64,000 nt of DNA from Crocodylus rhombifer (lineage: Eukaryota; Chordata; Crocodylia; Crocodylidae). Both the position numbers and the translations under genes were made by a program. The notes under the pieces were generated by a model that worked only from the letters and a program-made list of their open reading frames with translations, was not told where the DNA came from and ran no database searches. The stretch covers positions 263,383-327,382 of the forward strand of contig JAVSML010024348.1 in the NCBI GenBank assembly GCA_038503035.1, read 5' to 3'. Positions within the stretch are counted from its first letter, which is position 1. Each line of letters opens with the position of its first letter. Positions 11,921 through 24,370 of the stretch are shown piece by piece.

Positions 11921-12665
11921 TCGGGGACAGACATTGCATTAACCTATTTGACTCAGATCAGTGATGTCTGATACTATATTCAGCCAGGTTCATCTTAAAC
12001 CAGCCATTTTGAAACTGGTTTATGTGCACTGAACTTATGTTCTGTTACAGATTTAAAACAGTTTCCGATCACTTAAACTGGTTTATGTGTAACGCTCGGA
12101 GCCTGGGACGCCAGCTACAAAAGCGTCCTGCATGCCGCCGCTATGCCAAGCTGATGCGCTGCTTCATAGTGTCCAACACGATTCACCGGTCCCGTGACAT
12201 CTACATGGAGCACATAACAGGCCACCACCAGTACACCAACCCCACCAAACCAACCACCGCTGGACCAGACCCAGAAGGGACTGCCTGAATTCCCCTCTGT
12301 ACCTGATGGACTTCACTTTGAGAAGAATCTTCAGCAACGGACCACCCCGCTCCACCCAAAGAGGACCCCCCACAATGAGACTATATGGACTGAGAAACTT
12401 TTGTCAACCTACTTCTTCCACCACTGTGGACCATTGTACAGGTTTGTGCGTATCTATCTTCTTTCTCTCTCAGCGTCGCAAAACCCTACCCCCAGGCTTA
12501 GTTGGCTAACATTGTATTTTCTGTAACCTCGTTGCATTCCCCTCCTCACCCCCACCCCTCTTATGTTAGTTCCTCGCTTGGGCAATCTGTATTTCCCTAC
12601 TGGCTTTGTCATTTTTTTGGATCCATAATTCTAAACATCTAATAAAATTCAATCTGTTCCTAGCC
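11921..12665. mobile_element. TIR element, GGACAGACATT family, with CpG-rich interior
   Basis: It begins at GGGGACAGACATTGC and ends at CAATCTGTTCCTAGCC, inverted repeats matching the ends of the 59,958-61,203 element. Its first ~165 bp are the reverse complement of 59,965-60,153 (TTAAACCAGTTTC, TTCAGTGCACATAAACC and similar blocks). From about 12,087 the interior is different: CpG-rich, with a short reading frame and an AATAAA. The related copy shows a 3-bp flank repeat, which would fit PIF/Harbinger, but no transposase is present here, so the superfamily is uncertain. Confidence 0.65.
12091..12288 (+). other. CpG-rich open frame inside the TIR element
   Basis: About 65 codons in the frame NARSLGRQLQKRPACRRYAK...RSRDIYMEH end at TGA 12,286-12,288. 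CpG density is clearly higher than in the surrounding sequence, and a pyrimidine-rich, UTR-like stretch with AATAAA at about 12,642 follows. I do not recognise the peptide. It may be a captured terminal exon or a retroelement scrap carried by the TIR element. No start codon context or domain supports a real product. Confidence 0.3.
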
Positions 12666-12744
12666 AAGAGGCTGCAAAATGCCTAGCAGTGCAGTGCCAC
12701 TTCACTGAGAACTCATAACTGCCATGCTAAGTCAATTGGCAATG

Positions 12745-13285
12745 GAAGAAGCATTTGGTTTGGTTTTCGTTAATGATTTCGCAAAAGAGGCAAACAGAGC
12801 ATAACTAGCAGCAGAGTTCATTAAACTGGGAGGTGTTGCAAGCACTAGTGAAAAAAAAGTAAGATAAAGGAGTCTTGAGAAGACAGAATTTGAGATTAAA
12901 TCCAGCAGCTGCAAACACTTAAGCTGAAATCTTGCCTTCATCAGGGATCAGATTTCATATCCAGAAAGCTGTAATGCTGGTAGAGGCTGAGGTGTCAATA
13001 CGGAATGCAACAGGATGGGGGGAAAGCATCTCTGCTAGGGGAAAAGCATGGAATCATGTATCGGAGAAGTAAGAGCTCCTCACTTGACAGCCTGGATGAG
13101 ATAATGCTGCTGTTACTTCTTTGCACTTCAGTATAGGAAAGAAGTTGATAAAGTTGAACTAAATTCAGAGAGGAGTAGCAGAAATGGTTAGGGGTCTGCA
13201 CAGACTGAGTTCTAAGAAAAGATTCAATGCACAGAAACATGATAAGGAAAGATTAAACATCAGCAGGAATTTTGCTGGAAAAAGC
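12745..13285 (+). mobile_element. Decayed CR1/L3-like LINE fragment
   Basis: Scattered frames resemble the reverse-transcriptase C-terminal half: FVNDFAKEANRA then KLGGVASTSE near 12,765-12,850, a cDNA-like ATAATGCTGCTGTTACTTC block near 13,100, and EFREE/VAEMVRGLHRL-type coding at 13,160-13,210. The copy is old, with many stops and indels, and is far more diverged than the other CR1 copies here. Confidence 0.5.
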
Positions 13286-13289
13286 AGTG

Positions 13290-16020
13290 AGCAATCATGT
13301 AATTAGAATGTATCCTATTGCACATGCACAAAGGGAAGGGGGGAGAATTAACACTGCTCCCAGAAACCTTAATTCTAGCCTTTGAGAGCTTGACTTTGCC
13401 ACTTACATGTGCTTTAAATCTTTTTATTTAATATGTAAGCAAACAAAGAAAAGAAGGGGTAGGCAGCTCTGACTTGGTTAGAAATATGATACTTGACAAC
13501 TGCGAACTCCAAGGAAGAAGAATAATTTAGGATGCTGCACGTGGGATATAGCTAAGAAAAACAGGATGAAACTAAGCAGAAGAGATCTTCCAGTTTTTAG
13601 CAGGGCATATCTTCTGTTGATGGGATCTGGGGAATTGACTCTCACAGGGAATGTTGAACATCCATTAGTTGGGCTAATTCTAAAACTGGCTTGATGAAGC
13701 AGGGTAATTTGTCTTGTCAGGAGGATCAAAACAAATGGATCTTTTGGTTCTCCACACTCAGCGAAGTCTCAGTACTTCTTGACCATTTCCACGTGATAAA
13801 GGAAAGATGATTTAACACCAGTGGAAATAGAAGAATGTTGACAATCTGCCTCTATTGGTAGATTAGATTACCTTGACTCCTGACCCTCTGGAAAGTATCA
13901 TCTACTTAATGGTGACTCTTCTACAGAGCACAAGGAGTAGGAGCAGCATCTTTCTCCCTGTAACTGTAAGGAGGTCACCATTAGCAGTTTAAGGTAAGTA
14001 CAGTTTAAATGGAAGAAGTAAACTAAGTGGACAAATACAGTGTCTGGCTTTTCCTAGTGTGGGCCCCCAATCTTGGTTCTGATCCAGAATAGGATTAGAA
14101 TTTTCTCAGTTAAAAAATCGTCAGGCTTGGGGTTTTTGCTTCAGGTTGATCATTATAATGGCTCCACTGGCACATTGAGGTCCATAATGGGATCTAAACT
14201 TTCCCAGGTTTCACAGCTGTTCAGAACCAGGATTTTAACTTAAGCCTTTGATAGAGCTAAGTAAGTTTAGGTTTAGTAAGAAGTGAGAATATAATTAACA
14301 TGTTAAAGAGATTCTGTTTGGAAAGGAAAATAATAGCATGTATTCCTAATTGCTAGCTAGTGACAGAAAGAGCAGTCAGACTTTCAGCGCAGCTTTAAGC
14401 AGTTAGGTGACCCAACAATCAGTGAATTTCAACAGAAATTGGGACCCTTACTACTGAAAATCCCAACCGAAAAGTAAAGCAGCCTTCATGACAGGTATTC
14501 TATCTTGGCAGAGAAGCATCTGCTATTGTCTATAAAGTATACTGTGAGTCCTTATCCCATGAGCAATTTTTAAATATTTCCCCTTACACACACACGTCTG
14601 AAATACCTGCTGGGCAGGACTAAACAGCATCTGAAACTGTCCTGTTTCTCCTTCTCCCAACTGAGCACTGAAGCATAAGTGTTGTGAGTTAAAAATTCAG
14701 GATGCAGTGAAGAATTTAAACCAATCTGTCTGTTCCTCATGTAACACCTTAAGTGGAAATCAGTTACAAAAATTAACCCCCTGAATGTTCTTAAATTCCC
14801 TCATGCTTGATTAAAATGAAACACACATTTCTCCTGCATTCTATAGGCCTGGGACTCAAAAGGCCCCAAAGCTTTGCATGTAACCTGTCACGATCTGAGG
14901 AAGACATATTCCAGGAGAAAAATGGTTTTGCATGACAGTTACAAGAAGAAATGTTATCAGATATTTCTAAGACTTTCTGGAGCACCTGGTTCTGTGTTTG
15001 TGGGCAGGGCCTAGCATGACACTACAGTGTTTGCCATGCAGAAGAAATACCCTCCAGGGACAATCCCCAACTGGCACTAAAAATAATTGTGTCATGCGCA
15101 AAAAATGGTTAGGTAATGGTGACCTCAGGCATGGGCCATGAGCTGCGGGAAGTTGGCTGCATTTCTGTGCAATATAACTGGCCACGTGGGGAAAGAAAGC
15201 AAAGTTCCCCAGAAGGGTGGCAGAGATGCTTTTGTCTGAGAGCACATCTGTGGAGGGGATTTGTCAGGATTTCTTCAAATCTAAGTGCCACATGGCTGTC
15301 AAGCCACAGAATGGGGGCGGGGGATATTAAATAGTAAAGACACATTTTCTATGTAGGCTTTTCAGGGTTTTTTCCTTAAACTAGAAGAGTTTAGAAGACT
15401 AGAAGGCTGGTCTTATTCAACTGCAGATTCAGGATTGCAGGTAGGAAGGATCCAAAAATGTGCTCTTTGAGGGCATTTATATTTTATAAAAATATTTATT
15501 AAAACTAAGAAAAAGTATTAAGATAGCAAACTGAAAAGAAAATGAAATGGAGACAAAGTCTGGTGATGAATTATGTAAATCCATCCCAAGCAGTTCTGGA
15601 GGTGGCTGTAGAGTCAGGATAGAGAACATCCGACTTCCACCAACCTTCACACTGGAAAACCATCTTTTATAGCCTTCATTTGTAGCTGTTACAGACACTC
15701 ATTATCTTGCCATATACAGAATTTTGGACTGAGAATCTACCAGTCCCTAAACTATAATGGGTTGGTTTTAAATTCTGCTTTTATCTTCATATCACCTACA
15801 TCAAGGCACTCCCATAGCATCCATGTGGCCACTTCCACAGAGCTAAACCCTTTCATTTCCTAAAATCCTTGTTTAAACCATTCCCAATCATCATACTGTA
15901 AATGTTTGTGGTCATTTGGGGCGCTGGTACATGTGACACCATTGCCATGTACACAAGATGAAAATGTTACTTTATGTGGCTTACTGGTGTCGCACTGTAC
16001 ACATTCAAGAGTGTTGCGGG
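13290..16020. other. Non-coding sequence, nothing recognised
   Basis: Unique-looking sequence of ordinary composition. No repeats, exons or RNA genes recognised. Confidence 0.5.
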
Positions 16021-18083
16021 GTTTCATAGATTTCATAGACATTAGGGCTGGAGATCATCGGGTACAGCCCCCTGTCCAAGGGGCAGGAAGTCAGCTAGGG
16101 TCAGATCACCCCAGCAGGATAAGCATCCAAGCGTTTCTTAAAAGTATCCAGAGTAGCTGCTTGTACCACTTTTGGGGGGAGTCTATTCCAGACTCTGGAG
16201 ATTCAGACGGTAAAGAAGTTTTCCTTATGTCCAGTCTAAAACAGTCTTCCAGCAGTTTGTGACTGTTAGACCTTGTCTTTCCTTGGGGTGCCCTGGTGAA
16301 CAGATGTTCTCCAAGCACCTGATGTACACCCCTTATATACTTATAGGCTATTACCAAGTCACCTCTGAGCCTTCGCTTCTCCAGGTTGAACAGTCCCATT
16401 GCTCGCAGCCTTTCCTCATAAGGCCTGTTCTAGTGACCTCTAATTATGTGCGTGACTCTCCTCTGGACTTTCTCAAGCTTTTCCACATCCTTTCTAATGT
16501 TTGGAGCCCAGAATTTGATGCAGTACTCCAGCTGTGGCCTCACCAACACCAAGTAAAGCAGGAAGATGACTTCTTGGGCTTTGCTTGAGACGCATTGGTA
16601 GATGCAACCCAGAGTTTTATTTGCTTTGCCGGCTGCAGCATTACATTGGTGGCTGCAGCACTGCATTGGAGGCTCTTGTGGTCAATCATGACCCCCAAGT
16701 CTCTTTCATTCATGGTGCTAGTGAATGTAGCACTGCCAAGCCTATAAGTATGATGTGGGTTTTTTCTTCCAAGGTATAGCACCTTGCATTTCTCTGTGTT
16801 GAATGTCATCAGGTTTTGATCTGCCCACCTTGCAAGCCTGTCCAGGTTAGCCTGAATTGCCATCCTATCCTCTAGAGTGACCACACTTCCCCATAATTTG
16901 GTGTTGTCCATGAACTTAGCCAGTCTGCTTCTGACATATGAATCCAGATCATTTATGAATATATTAAAGAGTACTGATCCAAGTACTGAGCCTGAGGGAT
17001 GCCACTGGTCACCATGCACCATTGTTGACTTGGTTTCATTGACTGTCACTCTCTGGGTCCAACCACAGAGCTAGTTCCCCAGCCATTGGACCATAAGGTT
17101 GTCAAGGCCACAGTTCACCAATTTTACCATGAGGTCATGATGGGAGACCAAGTCAAAGGCTTTTTTGAAATCTAAATATATGACATCAGCCTCTTCTCCT
17201 TTGTCCAGGTAATGCATCACCTGGTCATAGAAGGAAATTAGGTTGGTCAGGCAAGACTTACCCACAACAAAGCTATGTTGGCTCTCTCTCAGAACATTGC
17301 CTTCCATAGCCTGTTGTTGATGGTTTCTTTGTCATTTTTTTCCAAGATCTTTCCAGGAATTGAGGTCAAACTGATTGGCCTGTAGCTCCCTGGATCTTCC
17401 TTCCTTACTTTCCTGAAGATAGGCACCACATTGGTCCTCTTCCAATCTTCAGGAACTGCTCCCAAGCACCATGAGTTCTCAAATATCTTTGCCATTGGTC
17501 ATGCTATGATGTCATCCAACTCTTTTAGCACTTTTAGGTACAGTACTTTTGGGTGCATTCCCTCTGAGCTAGCTGACTTGAGGATGTCCAGCCACTCAAG
17601 ATGTTTCTTCACAAGATCTTCACCAGTTATAGGCATATGATTGCCCTTACCCTGGTAGTCCTGTGTCCTGTTAGGCAGGACTTGGGCTGGTAGAAAACTG
17701 ATGCAAAGTAATCGTTAGGAGATTAGCTTTCTTCTGGGTGTCAGTTGTCAACTGCCCTATTTGGTTCAGCAAGGGTCTGATTTTGCCCTTGTTTTTTCCC
17801 CAACTTCCCATATATTTGAAGAAGGACCTTTTATTGTCCTTGATTCCCATAGCCAGTTTGAGTTCAGTTTCCACCTTGGCTTTTTTGGTCTGCTCCCTCC
17901 AGGTGCAGGCAAGTGCTGGATAATCCTTCTTAGTGGTAGTTCCTGACTTCCAACCCTTATAAGCTTCTCTTTTCAGATTCAAGACGTCCATGAGCTCCCT
18001 ATTGAGCCAAGGGGATCTCCCAGCCCTTTTATTACTTTTCCAATAGGCCGGAATATATTTCCATACAGAAGCGTATTTCATAT
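16021..18083 (-). mobile_element. CR1 LINE, ORF2 linker and RT, heavily mutated
   Basis: The 3' end lies at 16,021 (TTTCATAGATTTCATAGAC on the + strand) and the copy is cut at about 18,083. Reading minus, the broken frames run in order: linker (WLNRELMDVLNLKREAYKGW, SFFKYMGSW), RT start (DWKRTNVVPIF, YRPISLTSIPGKILE), RT box A (VIYLDFKKAFDLVSHHDL), then GSVLGSVLFNIFINDLD and the C-terminal region ending [16 protein letters not shown]. The catalytic FADD reads FMDN and the PQGSVLGP loop is damaged. There are many frameshifts and stops. The 3' tail is the same type as the fragment at 30,320-30,490. Confidence 0.93.
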
Positions 18084-20288
18084 TTTGGCAACCCTCACTG
18101 TAAACAATTTTTTCCTGATGTCCAATCCAAATTTACTCTCCTGAAGTTTGTGGCCATTGTTTCTAGTTACTCCAATGGGCACCCTGATAAACATCATATC
18201 CCCTATTTCCTGCTGTCCCCTCTGATGAGTTTGTAGACAGCCACAAGATGACCTCTCAGCCTTCTCTTGTGGAGGCTGAAGAGATTCAGGCCCCTCAATC
18301 GGTCCTCATGGGGTTTTTCCTGTAGGCCTTTAACTGGATGGGTAGCCTTCCTTTGAACTCTTGCCAGGTTATCTACATCCCTCCTGAAGTGCAACACCCT
18401 AAACTGGATGCAGTACTCCAGCTGCAGCCCGACCAATGCCACAGAGAGAGGAAGTATCACCTCACTGGACCTGTTTGTGTTGCACCTACTTACTTCATCA
18501 CATTGGCGACTCATGTTCATTTTGGAGTCCGCTATGACTCCAAGATCCCTTTCTGCAGTTGTACTACTTAGAACGGTACCTCCCAGGCTATATGTGTGTT
18601 GATGATTCTTCCTCCCTAGGTGCAACACATGGCACTTATCTCTGTTAAACTGCATCCTGTTCTGTTCTGCCCACTTCCCCAGCCTGTCCAAGCATGTCTG
18701 GATTCACTTCCTGGCCTCTAGTTTGTTTACCTCCCCCCCATAGTTTAATGTCATTTGCAAATTTGGACAGAGTGCTTTCTACTCCCTCATCCAAGTCACC
18801 AGTGAAGATATTGAACAGTACCAGTCCCAGGACAGAGGGACTCCACTGCCCACATTTCTCCAGGTAGAAACTGACCCATTCACCACCACTCTCTGGGTGT
18901 GTCCCATAAGCCAATTTTCCAACCACTGGACTGTGTAATAATCTACATTGCAACTGTTTATTTTATTTATAAGAATTAGGTGAGACACTGTGCCAAAGGC
19001 TTTTTTAAAATCTAAGTAAATAACATATACCTCTGTTCCTTCATCTAAAGATTTTGTGACCCGTTGTAAAAAGAACCCAGGTTAGTCAGGCAGAATCTGC
19101 CTGCTATGAACCCATGTTGGTTGCCCCTTAACATTATTTTACCCACTGGTCCCCCACAAGTGTGATTCGTAACTATTTTCTCTAAGGTCTTGCCAAGGAT
19201 AGAGGTGTGGATAACCAGCCTATAGTTACTTGGTTCCTCCTTCCTCCCCTTCTTGAAAATAGGGACCACACTGGCCCTTTTCCAGTCCTCCGGGACCTGT
19301 TCTGAGTGCCACGAGTGCTGAAACAGTCACACCGGTGGTTTCACTATTGACTCCAGCTAATTCCCTAAGTACCCTAGGATGAAGATCATCAGGGCCTGCC
19401 AACTTAAAAACATCCAGTCCCTCCAAGTGCCCCTTTACTAGGTCAGTGCTAACAGTTGGTGGGTTGGTATCTGTTTCGTGCTTACCTAAAGTCCAATTGG
19501 GATGCGTGCTTGTATCCATGTCCAGGAACACATATGTAAAAAAATCATTTAGGAGCTCTGCTTTGGCCATCCTATCTATTACTAGTTGCCCTAGTCCATC
19601 TTGAAGGGGTCCTATGTTACCCTGCACTTTCTTTATAAAGTAGAATCCTCCTTCGCGACTGCCCCCTGCCTCCACAGCCTGTAAACCTCTCTTTTCCCCT
19701 TTTGATCTCCTGGATTTCCCTGCTCAACCAAGAGGGTTTCTTTGCTCTTTTGCCCCCTTTTATGTGTACTGGGATGGTTCCTTTCTGTGCTTGCAGGATC
19801 AGTCCCTTGAGAAACGCCCACCCTTCCTGGACTCCCATCTCTCCAATGCTTTTGCCCATCAGTCCCTCCCTAACTAATCTCCTGAGGTTGTTAAAACTGA
19901 CCTTCCTGAAGTCTAGCATTTCAGCCCAACTAGTTATCTTTCCCACCTTTTTCCCACCTATCAGTAGGTGGTCACTATCCCCTAGGTTACCCGGTACCTA
20001 CAGATCCCCCACCAAGTCATCCCCTGGGGCCAGCACCAAGTCTAGTAAGGCATTTCCACCAGTGGGAATGTTTACCTCCTATGTTAGGTGCAGGTCCTGT
20101 ATGCAGGTTAGAAGCTTGCATGAACCCTCAGACCTGGGCGACTGCTCCTCCCAGCAGATGTCTGGGAAATTTAGGTCACCCATGACAACCAGGTCCTTTG
20201 AGTGCACCGCCTCTGAGAGCTCCCTGGAGAATTCTACGTCTAACTCGTCTCCTTCGATTGTACTTCTATTTACAAGTACTAACCTACT
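18084..20288 (-). mobile_element. CR1 LINE, endonuclease end to RT, lacking its 3' UTR
   Basis: This is a second minus-strand CR1 abutting the previous one. Minus-strand frames include endonuclease MGDLNFPDICWEEQSP (about 20,110-20,180), linker FLKGLILQAQKGTIP and WLSREIQEIKRGKERF, RT segments MVPIFKKGRKEEPSNYRL, SKFANDIKLWGGG (FADD changed to FAND) and the tail [20 protein letters not shown]. The 3' untranslated part, normally about 150 bp, is missing at the 18,084 junction. It is dead, with many stops. Confidence 0.9.
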
Positions 20289-20395
20289 GTGGAGTTTATT
20301 AGTTCCCTGTGGTGAGTATACACCAAGATGTTTACTAGAGAGCTAATTAAGCAACTCCACAATAAATGTCCCGTATAGACATGCCCATAGTGTAG
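20289..20395. repeat. Small palindromic TIR fragment
   Basis: TGTGGAGTT near 20,291 pairs with AACTCCACA near 20,353, and the segment ends with CGTATAGACATGCCC, the same kind of terminus as the Harbinger-like MITEs elsewhere in the window. It is probably a degraded MITE next to the 5' end of the CR1. Confidence 0.5.
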
Positions 20396-20967
20396 GTAAA
20401 CAAAGTCCCCCTACAACTAGACAGGGGGAAAAACAGCACCAGCCCAAAGGTTAGAGAATGAACAAGGAGACTATGAAGCCCAGAACTAAACCAGGCTGCT
20501 TTTAGGCATCAGCTTAGGCTGGGACCTCTTGTACCTCTACAGCCACATGAGTGAGGATGTACTGCCACAGCTGCTAGAGACTTTCCTTAGCCCAGATGGC
20601 TGTCACAGAGGATGTAGAGAACCTGAGCAGAACAGGAGCTGAGGCCATGAACATATTTGGTTGATCCAAAAACAAAGGAGTGTGAAGCAGCAAATAGACA
20701 GATGCATAAGAAACACAGAGACTTTTGTAGACTTGCCGCATTAACCGTGCATACAACCAAGATGACAGTGATGCTTTACCATGAACTTTAGCATTCATCT
20801 GTCCTGATTTCCATGGTGACTAAGCACAGTATTATCATGGCCCTTTATGTCTCATGAGAGAGTGCTATATACATAGCACATAATAGGACACGCACACACT
20901 TTGATTAGTCTCTAAGGTACAAATCTTCCCTGCCTTCTACTCATTCACTCACAATAAATAAGCATCT
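20396..20967. other. Non-coding sequence, nothing recognised
   Basis: No supported feature. Confidence 0.45.
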
Positions 20968-21066
20968 GTCTGGGATGGTCTAGGAAGAGCACACCCTGCA
21001 TGTGTGCAAGGGTTGGGCTAGATGGCAACTGAAGTCCTTTCCAGCTCTTTAGATTCTAGTTCTATC
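20968..21066 (+). mobile_element. CR1 3' tail fragment
   Basis: GGGTTGGGCTAGATGGC followed by GAAGTCCTTTCCAGCTC and a TTCTAGTTCTAT end is the conserved 3' UTR terminus of CR1, diverged. No coding part remains. Confidence 0.75.
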
Positions 21067-22854
21067 AACAGCACCTGAGCCTATCACTCTGGGAGCTGTG
21101 GCTCTTTTCCCCAGCTTGCACACAGTGGAAATCTCATGACAACAGCTGCTCTCACAAGATTCCCACCACCTGGGGATACAATTTCAGCTGACAAATATAT
21201 AAGATGTTGTTATCTTGGGCCTCCAGGCCTAAATTTAACCCAGGCTCAATCCAAACCCACTTATCTTTAAGGGAAAGACTCCTGTGGGGAATCAGATGCA
21301 CCACATGACTTAAACCAGAAAGCCACCCCCTGATCAGCTGGCATCATTGATTACACCAAAGATGGGGTGTAAGAGGAAACATCAGGACTAACCCCACTGG
21401 AAGCTGGTGAAGTTGGTGAGAGGCCAGATACAGGCTCACAGATTGCATGCAGCTTTTTTGCCCTTTGCAGAGCCTCTTCATGCCACTGCAGTCATCCCAA
21501 AGCCACAGGTCAGCTCCCTGTCTAATACACACTGAAAAGCTTCCACCAAGTTTCACTGCCTTGCCCTTTGGAAGCAATGGAGCTGTGGACTAAAAATATC
21601 CCAATTCCCCAGAAAGCTCAATTTTCTTTCTTATTGATCACGGTCCTAGCTAGGATGCATCATAGGTTTCCTAATTCCCCTTACACTAACCCTTCCCACC
21701 TGGCACAGCATAGGGAGAAGATCATACACTGAATCCTGGGCCTGGCTATGGGGATCTAGTCTCCTGCTTTGTTGCTGGCCCCTCTGTGAGTGAGGACACA
21801 CATGTGCAGAAGTGAGGAGTCTGCTTTGATTAACCAGCTAAGAGAGGCCTGTTCGCCAAATGCAAGCTGTGGGGAGCTGGCATAGGGATGGATTCTGCCG
21901 GGTTCCTCTTAGGTAAAAAATGCCTGGTGTTGTATTTGCCTTTGCTATTTTCAACCAGTCCCTTCTGAGCACCTCAGCTGGAGTTATAGTCTCTTGCATC
22001 AACCTCCAGGTCTAAGTCAGCCACCTTCACTTTAATCTGTGAGCACCTGTGAAGCATGAATCTCCATGGCAGCTGTCTCAGCTGCTACCCAGGGCCTCTA
22101 AACTGCAGAGCAGGCCCCCCTGGGATGGCTGCAACAGGGCACTCTGAGAAGCATGAGTATCAATTGTGCAAGTTCTCTCTGTGCAGAGGGAGAAAGGGTT
22201 TACAAATGCCCTTTTTGTCTTTTGCAAAATGTTCCCTTGAGGGCCTGAACCTGCTCTCACAGGGGTCCCTAGGAGTTTTGCCTTTGACTTCAATGGCAGC
22301 AGGTAGGAAAAAGCCTTCATATCACAGCATTTTTTCCAAAAGAGCCTATTTCCCAGTCTCTTCCTCTCCCAGGAGTCTTCCTTGAAAGCTCCCATGCTGG
22401 AAGGGAGGGTCTCTTCCCTTCTTGCAGTGAAGGCACCCAACAGGGCTCATAGGGCTGGACTAGAACTTTGCAACTGAGCTTCAGCTGGGGGCAGTGGAGG
22501 CTGGGGCCAAGCAGAGCAGGGGCCAAACTGTGACTGTTCTGAGAAACAATGCTTGATCCCTGTCTCCCTCCTGCTCCATAGGGAAGTGAGCTACTGCTGC
22601 CCTTTTTCCCAGCACCGATTACTTACTCATCTATGCTGGCTCAGCTGCAACAGCCATTGCATTGTGGGTGATATAGAGACCAGGCTGCACTTGCACTCTA
22701 CCCACTGCTTCTCCAGTGTGGCAGGAGCAGTGTAGGCAGAAGCCTGCCAGTGGTGCACAGTCCAAAAGTGGAAAGGTGCTCCTTCCAGCTCTTTTACTTC
22801 TGTGCGTGCCCAGCCAGGCACACAAATGGAACCTCAGTTAGAAACTTTGGTTAC
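21067..22854. other. Non-coding sequence, nothing recognised
   Basis: Unique-looking sequence. Frames of about 100 codons overlap on both strands around 22,056-22,526 without domain content. I call no gene. Confidence 0.45.
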
Positions 22855-23235
22855 CTGCCATCATGAACGCTGCGTGCCCTCCACGGTTGGGGGAGCACAA
22901 CGAGCTCTGCCACATGGTGGCACAGTTGGCAGTGGGAGCATGGTGTAGGTAAGTGTGGAGCAGCCGCAGGCAGCCACAGCGCTGTCAGCAGCAGGTGGCA
23001 AGCGCCAACCAGCGGTCGGCGACCACCCGCAGGTGCCGCTGGGAGCGTTGGCAGCAGCCAGCAGCAATTGTGGACTGTCCACCAGTGGCAGGTGTGGGGG
23101 TAGAAACCGACACCTGCCTGCAGGCACTGCCAGCAGTGTTGGTGGCGCCTTTTGGTAGCGGGTGCAATGCCACACTCGGGGTGCATGCGTACCCGCATAC
23201 ACCCCCTATGCATCGCGAATGCATGCCAGTTTTCA
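22855..23235. other. CpG-rich segment, possible DNA element
   Basis: About 380 bp rich in CpG and CAG/CTG words, sharply different from both sides. GCCATCATGAACGCTGCGTG at the left and, on the other strand, GGCATGCATTCGCGATGCA at the right form a weak inverted pair. The reading frames are Cys/Trp/Pro-rich on both strands and look compositional. It could be a young TIR element or a small CpG island; I cannot decide. Confidence 0.35.
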
Positions 23236-23574
23236 ACTTCACTAGAAGCCATGGCTTGTGGACAGGACCCCCTGATTGTGTCTATATACCTAGTTTAGCT
23301 CTGTACACAGTAACAGCACCCAGATGGAGCTACTGGAGCAGCTGTGTCTGTGTGTGCATCCCCTGCCAAGGCACCATGAAAAACCTGCCCATGTTTCCCA
23401 GAATGCACCGGTGAAGACTGGAGAAGCCGCGTGGCAAGGTGAGCATAAACACAAAAGTTCTGTTAACTGGAGGAGAAAGGCATTGATTGCAATAGAATTT
23501 TGTCCCCCTAACGCCCTTCCCTCGCAGGTCTCAACCTCACACAGTTCAGCCTCCATGCTTAGGATGGACCTCAT

Positions 23575-23690
23575 GTTCATTTTATACACACAAAAGTTGT
23601 GGCAAATGAGACTTGCCCAGAGTCTCACAGTAAGACTATGACAGAATCTAAAGAGTCCTGGTGCTCCAACTAGGTGCCTACTTTCCTCCC
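23575..23690 (-). repeat. MIR-like SINE fragment
   Basis: GAGACTTGCCCAGAGTCTCA, CAGTAAGACTATGACAGAAT and AAGAGTCCTGGTGCTCCAAC follow the order seen in a reverse-oriented MIR (cAAGGTCACACAG... GCAGAGCTGG... GAGTCC). It is old and partial. Confidence 0.6.
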
Positions 23691-23929
23691 TCAACACTGC
23701 CTGGTCATTTTTCAGTCCTAAAACCATACATCTTCATTCCCCTGTAGCCTGAAAGTGTTGAGGCTGATACTATTGATATCAGCCCTGAGCACAGCACAAC
23801 TTAATTCTGCTTCCTCTATGTGAAACACAGACAGTCCTTCCTTGGAAAAGTGATGGTTTGTTCCCTGAAAAAAATGCATGCCAGCATTTATTTATTCTTG
23901 CAATATAATCTAATGAATTAGGGCTGGGG

Positions 23930-24115
23930 GGTCCAGATGGGAATGGCAAGCTTTGACACTAATTTGTTACACAAGTATAGACAAGTCACATAACCCTCTG
24001 TGTTCTTCAGTTTTCCCATCACTGTAACCAGGATGTAGTAACTACCAACTTTTGCAAAACAGCCTGACATAAGCAAATGACCAGCAAAGTGCTGTTCAGT
24101 GTACTCATGCATATA
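23930..24115 (+). repeat. MIR-like SINE fragment
   Basis: CAAGTCACATAACCCTCTGT then TTCAGTTTTCCCATCACTGT matches the CORE/MIR layout in forward orientation. The tail AGTGCTGTTCAGTGTACTC is also MIR-like. Confidence 0.7.
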
Positions 24116-24370
24116 GCACAGCTGTGTGTAGCAGCAAGCAAGGAGACACCTGCCTTGCTATTGCCATAAGTGCTAAACTGTGGTGTCTTTTGCAATCAAG
24201 GGAGAGCTTGTGCCTGGTCATAGTACAACTCTGATGCAAGGCAGCAGCTCAGCAAACTCAGCAAGAATGAACTTGCAGGTGTCACTTCAAGATGGGAGAG
24301 GGGATCTCTGGAGCACAGAATGAGGATGGGATGTAACCACCAGAGTCTAGAGGAGCAGGGTGAAATTTTC

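Noticed and set aside
22851..23727. Overlapping 100-153 codon frames on both strands
   Set aside because: CpG/CAG-rich composition removes stops in all frames, and the Cys/Trp-rich peptides resemble no family.
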